Assembly: GCA_946803715.1 (NCBI GenBank)
Contig: CAMPET010000001.1
Coordinates: 1,428,583 to 1,444,325 of the forward strand
DNA from: Beroe ovata
Taxonomy: Eukaryota > Ctenophora > Nuda > Beroida > Beroidae
DNA length: 15,743 nucleotides
Direction: 5' to 3'
Part shown: piece after piece, positions 9,401 through 15,743 of the stretch
How the letters are laid out: each line of letters begins with the position of its first letter
Position numbering within the stretch: position 1 is the stretch's first letter
Translations under genes and position numbers: made by a program
Notes under the pieces: generated by a model
Seen by the model: the letters and a program-made list of their open reading frames with translations, nothing else
What the model was told of the DNA's origin: nothing
Database searches by the model: none

Positions 9401-10953
9401 CGAGAAAAGACCGGAAAATGGGCACTTCCATCAAACGCTCCAAGAAACTCGTTAAACTCAGCAAGGAATTCCGTACATCGAACGACTCATGTAAATCATC
9501 CAAGAAATCCCTCTCTGCGTCCGCCAAAAAACACAAGAAGAAGGATGCAAACCTGCGGACCCGATCCAACCCGCTGCCTGCAGTGCCCGCAGTGCCCGCA
9601 GAAACTGATACTCAGTCACACTGCACCACCCCCGAATTGGATACATTCCCTGACGAGATTCCCAAGAAGTTGCTGCGGAGGAACAACAATAGTATTCACG
9701 GGAGTAGGAGAGGAGCTGAGCAGCAGGAGGAGGAGAGGGGCAAGAGGAACCTGGTGAACCGGAAGTCGCGGAGTCTCTATCTCCCGAAATCGAAACTCGG
9801 GGCCAAGTTGCTTGGTAAGTACACACTAGGCGTCACAGCAGCATTGTATTCTAGAGTCATTGCTAGACAAAATCTAGCTTTATTGGAACTCGTTTGAATT
9901 CATTACTGGCAATGGATTAGCATTGCTTAGGGAGGAAATCATAATGCTATGTCTCCCTCACAGACAAAACCATACCCCTCACAGACAAAACCATCCCCAT
10001 TCTCAGACGATCACGGTGACTATGAAAAGTTCTCATTCTCATCGACCGAGGCGATGGAAATAAGTCGGACATCATCCAAGACTAAACTAGTGTCGAGTAC
10101 CACGCCAAGTACAGCTGCGTCTATCGTTATAGAGGATCCTATGAGGGTCGAGAATGTGAATCTGGTAAGTGCTACGTCTTCTTCACATCATATACAGAAG
10201 TCGTGCTGGTCACCGGTGTCGATAGGAAACTATATCGCGTTATTCCTGCATCGAAACCAGAGCAAATTGCTGAGATTTTGATTCTCTCATGTATAATTTA
10301 TAGTGCTCTAATTTCAGCATATAACCCATATCGGAATCATTGATCAAGTCTGAATATAATATGATCACCTCTCTTTTTCTCCACTTTCAGGCGCCCACGA
10401 AGTCTCCAAACAGATCTCCGCCTCCCCCGCCTCTTCCCCTGACCTCCCCTCCTCACAGCAACACCCACTCCCCTCTCCTCCCACCTTCAGCTTCCCACAC
10501 TCCCCATCCCTCCCCCTCTTCTGGACATGTTGCTTCTACAGCGGTTGCTACGGGTGTTGCCGCGTGTGTTGCTTCGGTTGCTACTGTTGCTACAACTGCT
10601 GCTCCTACTTCGACTGTGCCTATGACACCGTCTAGAAGAAAAGATAGTTCTGCGTCCAACAACTCCTATGGACTCAGCCCAAAAAGTCTTCCATGTGAGT
10701 ACATTGCAAACACTATTCTCTATTCATTGACACCATTATACCTATATTGGCACCTCAGCCCACATTCTGTATAATACTGTATAGTTTACATTGACTCTAA
10801 TCTGTCCTTGTGTATGTGTAATCTCATTGAGTATCCTCACATTGTATGTGATCTCATTGCTTGCAATAAACTGATGGATTCTGCCTGGACCAATAATCGA
10901 CTTCCTACCACACATTTCGTGTTGTTCCCTTGAGTTTTGTATCGCTCGCAGAG
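5821..10953 (+). CDS. Rab effector-like protein, gene copy A: Rab-binding helix, FYVE-related zinc finger, C2, basic and Pro-rich tail
   Basis: Spliced model, all introns GT-AG and phase-consistent: exons 5821-5969, 6197-6274, 6363-6470, 6965-7124, 7654-7944, 8060-8163, 8473-8581, 8713-8784, 9075-9171, 9359-9814, 10007-10164, 10391-10694, then 10952 on. This gives about 695 residues. The stop would be TAG split between 10694 and 10952-10953. The start is the first in-frame ATG, in good context (G at -3 and +4). Order: leader 1-36; Rab-binding helix about 37-97; zinc finger 100-142; SxAW at 152-155; Ser/Pro linker 166-262; C2-like domain about 263-378; Lys/Ser-rich basic region 391-541; Ser/Thr-rich part 543-594; Pro-rich tail from 595. 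Rabphilin/RIM/Noc2/Slp relatives bind GTP-Rabs on secretory vesicles, so a vesicle-trafficking adaptor role is inferred. There is no PDZ domain and no second C2, unlike RIM or rabphilin. Third-position differences against copy B support the exons. The 3' end is the weakest part. Confidence 0.85.
6023..6095. repeat. 73-base near-perfect palindrome in intron 1
   Basis: Two 36-base arms (6023-6058 and 6060-6095) are reverse complements with one mismatch around one central base. The arms begin GTGAAATGAACATTGAGATA and contain TGTACAATATACATT. The palindrome is followed to about 6155 by further TACATTGTACA-type palindromic units. The region matching copy B begins just downstream (about 6119). Confidence 0.9.
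6439..7124 (+). other. Copy A exons 3-4: eight-cysteine FYVE-related zinc finger
   Basis: Cysteines at residues 100, 103, 113, 116, 121, 124, 139 and 142 give C-x2-C-x9-C-x2-C-x4-C-x2-C-x14-C-x2-C, the spacing of the RIM/rabphilin-type finger that coordinates two zinc ions. The R-K-H-H-C lipid-binding motif of true FYVE domains is absent, as in the Rab-effector branch. Ten residues after the last cysteine is NNSCAWD. Its S-x-A-W resembles the SGAW Rab-contact motif of rabphilin. Intron 3 (6471-6964) interrupts the finger between the second and third cysteines. Confidence 0.85.
6601..6963. repeat. Pyrimidine-rich minisatellite in intron 3
   Basis: C/T-rich tandem repetition of blocks such as CCAACCTCTTCTAAATCCC, TTTTATAATCCCC and CACTGACTACTCCC, present about three times. 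Copy B carries essentially one unit (11655-11722), making its intron 3 about 180 bases shorter. The last repeat supplies the polypyrimidine tract and the TTAG acceptor of exon 4 in copy A. Confidence 0.85.
7142..7259. mobile_element. Small inverted-repeat element (MITE-like) in intron 4
   Basis: 118 bases bounded by 27-base terminal inverted repeats with one mismatch: 7142-7168 starts GGGGTCCTTTCC and 7233-7259 ends GGAAAGGACCCC. The 10-base palindrome GACTTAAGTC recurs inside. It has no coding capacity. I see no clear target-site duplication, so the superfamily is unknown. Copy B has a decayed and shortened version (about 11923-12005) in which the right arm is missing and the left end has become a G run. 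Confidence 0.75.
7654..7944 (+). other. Copy A exon 5: Ser/Pro linker
   Basis: 97 codons (residues 166-262), phase 0 at both ends. It starts RDGREEGGASPRYPLSPGG and ends EPIKIK. It contains SP and TP sites and basic patches (SKTKQIVKLPLRR), is probably largely disordered, and its last residues probably form the first strand leading into the C2 domain. Relative to copy B it has six synonymous changes and two amino-acid changes (Thr/Ile and Asp/Glu). Confidence 0.85.
8060..9171 (+). other. Copy A exons 6-9: single C2-like domain
   Basis: Residues 263-389. Strand and motif order fit a C2 fold: LALKICEAVNLPYPDG (first strands and loop 1), FVTML, a TFYAKV segment, SVNPTAQVDFNLEIII (the conserved N-P turn and following strand), SKILIGE (the ...IGE strand), and a closing WYTL at 372-375. 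Only one Asp lies in loop 1 (286), and no D-x-D is seen in loop 3, so calcium binding is unlikely. RIM C2 domains likewise lack the calcium ligands. Assignment is by pattern only; sequence similarity is weak, and it may be a divergent C2 relative. Confidence 0.65.
8893..9048. repeat. Palindromic minisatellite in intron 8 (copy A)
   Basis: About eight variant units built on TACATTGTACA, itself nearly palindromic, joined by CACACAGTG or CACCCGT linkers. It occupies half of the intron. Open frames read through it (Cys/Val/Tyr-rich or His/Thr-rich) are repeat artefacts. The same core occurs in intron 1 near 6100-6155. Confidence 0.9.
9359..9814 (+). other. Copy A exon 10: Lys/Ser-rich basic region
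   Basis: Residues 391-541. It opens with a basic stretch (KRSKKLVKLSKEF, then SKKSLSASAKKHKKKD), followed by PAVPAVPAE from a 9-base tandem repeat, an acidic patch (TFPDEIP), then KKLLRR, a Gln/Glu-rich helix and RKSRSLYLPKSKLG. The basic clusters could bind acidic phospholipids or act as nuclear-localisation-like signals; which is unclear. All six differences from copy B are synonymous. Acceptor 9357-9358 is chosen because the earlier CAG-like AG at 9331-9332 gives a different frame. Confidence 0.85.
9964..10164 (+). other. Copy A exon 11 with three candidate acceptors
   Basis: Three CAG acceptors lie in a row, with exon starts at 9964, 9985 and 10007. The first two arise from a 21-base direct repeat (ACAAAACCATACCCC / ACAAAACCATCCCC). 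Only the 10007 start keeps the frame (LDDHGDYEKFSFSS... to residue 594). Either upstream choice adds 43 or 22 bases and reaches TGA at 10017-10019. The donor is CTG|GTAAGT at 10165. The arrangement is identical in copy B. Confidence 0.75.
10391..10694 (+). other. Copy A exon 12: proline-rich C-terminal region
   Basis: Residues 595-695. It begins APTKSPNRSPPPPPLPL, a typical SH3/EVH1/profilin ligand composition, followed by Ser/Pro/His-rich and Ala/Val/Thr-rich stretches and ending SNNSYGLSPKSLP. The Ala/Val/Thr part is a degenerate GTTGCT-type trinucleotide repeat, where copies A and B differ by in-frame indels (+6 and -12 bases). The donor GTGAGT at 10695 is strong. Confidence 0.8.
10865..10870 (+). 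terminator. Possible poly(A) signal, copy A
   Basis: AATAAA about 170 bases after the exon 12 donor. If that donor is not used, translation would run on from SLP and stop at 10772-10774, and this would be the polyadenylation signal. Copy B has the same signal at 15583-15588, but its read-through peptide ends earlier, so the extension is not conserved. Confidence 0.4.
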
Positions 10954-11026
10954 ATGCTGCGAACATCCGATTCTCCAGTACCGATTGTTGAATGTGTCTG
11001 TGTTATGTCTCCTGGACAGAGTTTTT

Positions 11027-11087
11027 TGTGTGCGTGTCTGTGTGTATGTGTGTCTGTGTGTGTGTATGTGTGTGTGTGTGTGTGTGT
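11027..11087. repeat. TG microsatellite ending copy A
   Basis: Interrupted TG repeat directly followed by the 'n' at 11088. Copy B ends the window in the corresponding TG repeat. Confidence 0.95.
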
Positions 11088-11088
11088 N
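11088..11088. other. Ambiguous base between the two gene copies (likely contig join)
   Basis: A single 'n' separates the TG repeat that ends copy A from the first base of copy B homology. The exon 1 and palindrome part of the locus is missing after it. It probably marks a gap of unknown length. Confidence 0.75.
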
Positions 11089-11159
11089 CATTGTACATAG
11101 TATACATTGTTCACATATAAATTGCTGTCCCTTAAGTCACCGATATGAAATCCTCGCAG

Positions 11160-14100
11160 CGCCACAGAACAAGACCACATTAAGAATGTCCTAGCACGAC
11201 AGAAAACGGAAGACGAGAATCTACAGAGACACATCAGGTCTGGGAGCTCAATGAATTAAAATCACTGAGACGAAGCATTTATTTTGGAGAGAATTATTTG
11301 GGAATTCTAACTGTTTTCCCCTTAGCGAAATGTCAGAGGAAGTTTCTACGTTGAAAAAGCAGATGGGGAAGAAGACTAAGGGTAACAAGGACAATTGCCG
11401 CATTTGTAATGAATCCACTGAACCAGCAAACAAGTATGTAACTTTCCTCCTGCTTTTCTAATCTCTTCACAAATCTTGAGCTTATTCCTATTATAGTCAC
11501 CGAACGAATTTCCCAACAAAATATAATTCCCGTCTTGCAATTTATGTACATTTTTAAGCTCAATCATTCCATAATTTCTACTCCCACTTTCCAACTTCAT
11601 TCATCTCATTATTTCGAGTCTCACTTTTCCACTTCTCTAGCTCCCCAACTTCCACTCCCACACACTCTAACCTCTTCTAAATCCCCTCTTTTATAATCCC
11701 CTGCTCCCACTGACTACTCCCTTGATAACCTCCCCCCTATATTTCAGATGCAGTGTATGTGACGATACGTTCTGTGAAACGTGCTGTACCACACGTTTCC
11801 TTACCGGTGACAAACCCAAGATGATATGTCTCGTGTGTTGGAAGAGCACCATGTTAATGAACAACTCTTGTGCGTGGGATACGAGCCCCGTGTTCGGCCG
11901 CCAAGAGGTAAGAGACACGATCGGGGGGGGGGGTTTTTCGAAACTTTTCAAAAAACTGACTCAAGTCAAAATTCAGTTGCAAATTGACACTAAATTTCCG
12001 ACTTAGAAACTCGAGTTGAGGGAGAGAAAGAGACAATTATTGAGACCAGCTGCAGTGTGGCAACAAGATGAACCTCGGTGTGAACCATTGACCCACGTAA
12101 TGATTTGAGGGATTCGGTCATTTGACGAAAACACTGAGAAAATATTGAGAGGTTGTGAGCCATCGAGACAAACCAGAGGGTACGCGATTAGACAATAGTT
12201 GAGACAGCAGGACAGGAGAAAATGGTTGAGACAGTGATTTAGCAGGAGTTAGTGTTTAGTGTGGGAAATTGAGGCTAATCAGCTGGTGATGCAGTGGAAT
12301 CAAGCAGAGTGTTGATGAAGTGGGTGAACTCACCTCCTTCCAGTACACTGTACAACATTACCCTCTCACCTCCCCTCACCTCCCCTCACCTCCTCACCCC
12401 CTTCGCAGAGAGACGGCAGAGAAGAAGGAGGCGCTTCACCCCGATACCCCCTGAGTCCGGGAGGTGTGTTCGGCACGTCCCGATCGTTCCTCATCGACCA
12501 CACCCACTCCATCCCTACCCCGGAGTCGTCCAACTCTGTAAAGAGGTTCCCGGGCATGTCCATGTTCTCCAAGACGAAACAGATTGTCAAGCTGCCCCTC
12601 CGACGAACCGATCAGTTTCACGTCATGGATGAGAGTTTGGTATCGGATTTCAGTACGGAGATGCCTCTTCAACAACGAGTTGAACCCATCAAAATAAAGG
12701 TAAGCGCAATACTTCTTTGAGAGGAGGTAACACTCTGATGTAAATTGAAATTTGGCAGGAGATATGTCGTAGTTTTGCTCATTATAGTTTTCTTATTGTA
12801 GATTGGGTTCTCGTTAGAAGAAGAAAGACTGGCTCTGAAGATTTGTGAGGCAGTAAACTTGCCCTATCCAGATGGTGTGCCTTGCTTTGTTACCATGTTA
12901 TCGAGGTACGTGATTATCCCAATTATCGTAATTATCGTGATTATGATCGTTCATTCTGAAACCACTCCACTCTATCAACATTAACTTGATCTTTGTTTCG
13001 GAACATCCAGCGATAAACAACTTCCGCAATAGATCCGAGTTCTTATACCAATTTTATGAAACGACGCTGTAGGTAGATTTTATTTAAAAAATTTCGCGAC
13101 CACCCCCTAAGTTTGAAAATTATTATATAATCAGCCCAAAATAGCATTTCGTCTAAATCTTTCCATGTGATATTTCAGCAAAAATCATGACATTTATCCC
13201 TCTCTCCCCCTCAGTTCCAGTACCTGTCTGGGTATGACATTCTACGCCAAGGTACAGGGTCACTCATGCCTATGGAACACGATATCTGTCATTGACGACA
13301 GGAGTGTCAATCCTACGGCCCAGGTTGGAATGAATTGGGGTGAATTCTTGGTGGAGAAATGATTCATTGCTTGGGAAATTGGAGAGTGATCGGATATATG
13401 CGTGTTTAGTAAATATACCGCTGAATGCTGTCTCCAAATCTCCCTTAATTTCAGGTTGATTTCAACCTGGAGATCATCATTCGACTTACATGTAAAAGTC
13501 GGCACTCCAAGATTCTTATTGGAGAGGTAGTTAAAATTTCCTTGTCAATCATCATGGCTCTAGTCATAATCCATTTGCACTCCAAATTTCTTAACGGCTA
13601 TACAATCTTACGAATCTTGCATGAGTAATGTCATGCACAGTGTACATTGTACACACACAGTGTACATTGTACACACCCGTTGTACACACAGTATACATTG
13701 TACACACACAGTGTGCATTGTACACACACCCGTTGTACATTGTACACACCCGTTGTACATTGTAAGCACACAGTGTACATTGTACACACCTGAACTCCAG
13801 TGTATCCCTTCTTTAGACAAGGTTTCACATCACGTGGTTGGACATAAAGAAAGTGAGGTGGTACACCCTGGAGAAACCCAAAGAATCGTCGCCCGCTGAG
13901 TTTGCTTATTCAAGTACGCCAAATTCATTATTTCTGCTATTACAATCTTACATTTGACTTAATAGACACTACCGTAAACGATGATTGGATAGCTGTCTCC
14001 CTTCAATTTAGTTTTCATTAACTTCGGAGAGGTTGATATTCTCTGATATAAGTTAATCCATGTTCCAACAGAGACATTTTACTTTCAGAGATACCTCTGC

Positions 14101-15667
14101 CAACAATCACGGATAACTCTCAAAAACAATCGAGAAAAGACCGGAAAATGGGCACTTCCATCAAACGCTCCAAGAAACTCGTTAAACTCAGCAAGGAATT
14201 CCGTACATCGAACGACTCATGCAAATCATCCAAGAAATCGCTCTCTGCATCCGCCAAAAAACACAAGAAGAAGGATGCAAACCTGCGGACCCGATCAAAC
14301 CCGCTGCCTGCAGTGCCCGCAGTGCCCGCAGAAACCGATACTCAGTCACACTGCACCACCCCCGAATTGGATACATTCCCTGACGAGATTCCCAAGAAGT
14401 TGCTGCGGAGGAACAACAATAGTATTCACGGGAGTAGGAGAGGAGCTGAGCAGCAGGAGGAGGAGAGGGGCAAGAGGAACCTGGTGAACCGGAAGTCGCG
14501 GAGTCTCTATCTCCCGAAATCGAAACTCGGGGCCAAGTTGCTTGGTAAGTACACACTAGGCGTCACAGCAGCATTGTATTCTAGAGTCATTGCTAGACAA
14601 AATCTAGCTTTATTGGAACTCGTTTGAATTCATTACTGGCAATGGATTAGCATTGCTTAGGGAGGAAATCATAATGCTATGTCTCCCTCACAGACAAAAC
14701 CATACCCCTCACAGACAAAACCATCCCCATTCTCAGACGATCACGGTGACTATGAAAAGTTCTCATTCTCATCGACCGAGGCGATGGAAATAAGTCGGAC
14801 ATCATCCAAGACTAAACTAGTGTCGAGTACCACGCCAAGTACAGCTGCGTCTATCGTTATAGAGGATCCTATGAGGGTCGAGAATGTGAATCTGGTAAGT
14901 GCTACGTCTTCTTCACATCATATACAGAAGTCGTGCTGGTCACCGGTGTCGATAGGAAACTATATCGCGTTATTCCTGCATCGAAACCAGAGCAAATTGC
15001 TGAGATTTTGATTCTCTCATGTATAATTTATAGTGCTCTAATTTCAGCATATAACCCATATCGGAATCATTGATCAAGTCTGAATATAATATGATCACCT
15101 CTCTTTTTCTCCACTTTCAGGCGCCCACGAAGTCTCCAAACAGATCTCCGCCTCCCCCGCCTCTTCCCCTGACCTCCCCTCCTCACAGCAACACCCACTC
15201 CCCTCTCCTCCCACCTTCAGCTTCCCACACTCCCCACCCCTCCCCCTCTTCCGGACATGTTGCTTCTCCTTCTACAACGGTTCCTACGGGTGTTGCTTCG
15301 GTTGCTACTGTTGCTACAACTGCTGCTCCGACTTCGACTGTGCCTATGACACCCTCTAGAAGAAAAGATAGTTCTGCGTCCAACAACTCCTATGGACTCA
15401 GCCCAAAAAGTCTTCCATGTGAGTACATTGCAATTCTCTATTCATTGACACCACTATACCTATATTGACACCTCCACCCACCTACTGTATAATACTGTAT
15501 ACTTTACATTGACTCTAATCAGTCCCTGTGTATGTGTAATCTCATTGAGTATCCCCACTTTGTATACGATCTCATTGCTTGCAATAAACTGATAGATTCT
15601 GCCTGGACCAACAATTCGACTTCCTACCACACATTTTGTGTTGTTCCCTTTTGTATCGCTCGTAGAG
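11160..15667 (+). CDS. Rab effector-like protein, gene copy B (5' partial, no exon 1)
   Basis: Second copy of the same gene, exons 2-12: 11160-11237, 11326-11433, 11748-11907, 12409-12699, 12802-12905, 13215-13323, 13455-13526, 13817-13913, 14089-14544, 14737-14894, 15121-15418, then a candidate terminal exon from 15666. Every splice site and phase is kept and no stop or frameshift is present. All eight zinc-finger cysteines and the SxAW motif are intact. Exon 1 with the start codon and promoter is absent because the copy begins right after the 'n' at 11088. Differences from A are almost all synonymous. Two amino-acid changes lie in exon 5 and two in exon 12, plus two in-frame indels that make exon 12 six bases shorter. 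It could be a tandem paralogue with its 5' end lost in a gap, or the other allele. Joining it to copy A's exon 12 would break the frame, so it is not a continuation of gene A. Confidence 0.8.
12847..13930 (+). repeat. Identity block 1 (copy B side), matching 8105-9188
   Basis: 1084 bases covering the end of exon 6 through intron 9's start, in which I can find no substitution or indel against copy A, introns and minisatellite included. The block is bounded by the two C/T differences in exon 6 (8101, 8104) and the GTCC/TTTC difference after 9188. Confidence 0.8.
13635..13790. repeat. Palindromic minisatellite in intron 8 (copy B)
   Basis: Counterpart of 8893-9048. I find no base difference from copy A, which is notable for this type of repeat. 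Confidence 0.9.
14337..15236 (+). repeat. Identity block 2 (copy B side), matching 9607-10506
   Basis: 900 bases from mid exon 10 to early exon 12, again without visible differences. It is bounded by ACT/ACC in exon 10 (9606) and CAT/CAC in exon 12 (10507). The sequence on both outer sides is diverged. Confidence 0.8.
15583..15588 (+). terminator. Possible poly(A) signal, copy B
   Basis: AATAAA in the same position as 10865-10870 of copy A, within the interval after the exon 12 donor. Use depends on retention of that intron. Confidence 0.4.
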
Positions 15668-15706
15668 ATGCTGCGAACATCCGATTCTCCAGTACCGATT
15701 GTTGAA

Positions 15707-15743
15707 TGTGTCTGTGTCTGTGTCTGTGTGTGTGTGTGTGTGT
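15707..15743. repeat. TG microsatellite at window end
   Basis: TG/TC repeat reaching the last base, equivalent to the tract that ends copy A. It is probably a contig end. Confidence 0.95.

Noticed and set aside
9333-9814. Earlier acceptor for exon 10 (AG at 9331-9332)
   Set aside because: It puts the exon in a different frame from the one supported by synonymous differences; copy B has the same conflict.

Overview
This is animal nuclear DNA with intron-rich gene structure (GT-AG introns of about 90-530 bases), many TG/CA microsatellites and several small inverted-repeat elements. The recognisable protein belongs to the Rab-effector family that includes rabphilin, RIM, Noc2 and the synaptotagmin-like proteins, which points to a metazoan. 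The compact introns suggest an invertebrate, possibly an early-branching one. I cannot name the species. Three single 'n' bases (1553, 4709, 11088) look like assembly joins, and the window begins and ends inside TG repeats, so it may be a whole small scaffold.

Layout. Bases 1-4288 hold no gene I can support: microsatellites, three strong hairpin-forming inverted repeats (543-1107) and AT-rich unique DNA. Bases 4289-4708 and 5140-5562 are two diverged copies of one ~420-base segment. Between them lies a decamer tandem array. Next comes a compact promoter-like stretch (two CACGTGAC E-boxes and TATATAA, 5707-5744), then gene copy A (5821 to about 10953, 12 coding exons), then a TG repeat and an 'n'. 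A second copy, B (11089-15743), carries exons 2-12 of the same gene but lacks exon 1 and the promoter.

The predicted protein (about 695 residues) reads, in order: a short His/Ser-rich leader; a Rab-binding helix; an eight-cysteine FYVE-related zinc finger followed by an S-x-A-W motif; a Ser/Pro linker; a single C2-like domain without the usual calcium-binding aspartates; a strongly basic Lys/Ser region; an acidic/Ser/Thr region; and a proline-rich C terminus. This suggests an adaptor linking a Rab GTPase on vesicles to membranes and SH3/EVH1/profilin-type partners. I know of no standard family member with exactly this order. Comparing A with B, about 27 coding differences are synonymous and 4 are amino-acid changes, with only in-frame indels. 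This supports the exon model and shows that both sequences have been under purifying selection.

The main open question is whether A and B are real tandem paralogues or two alleles of one locus. The 'n' bases sit at the edges of both duplications, which fits one haplotype contig (4710-11087) placed between two contigs of the other haplotype. Two long blocks of apparent identity (about 1.08 and 0.90 kb) between diverged blocks fit either allelic recombination or gene conversion.
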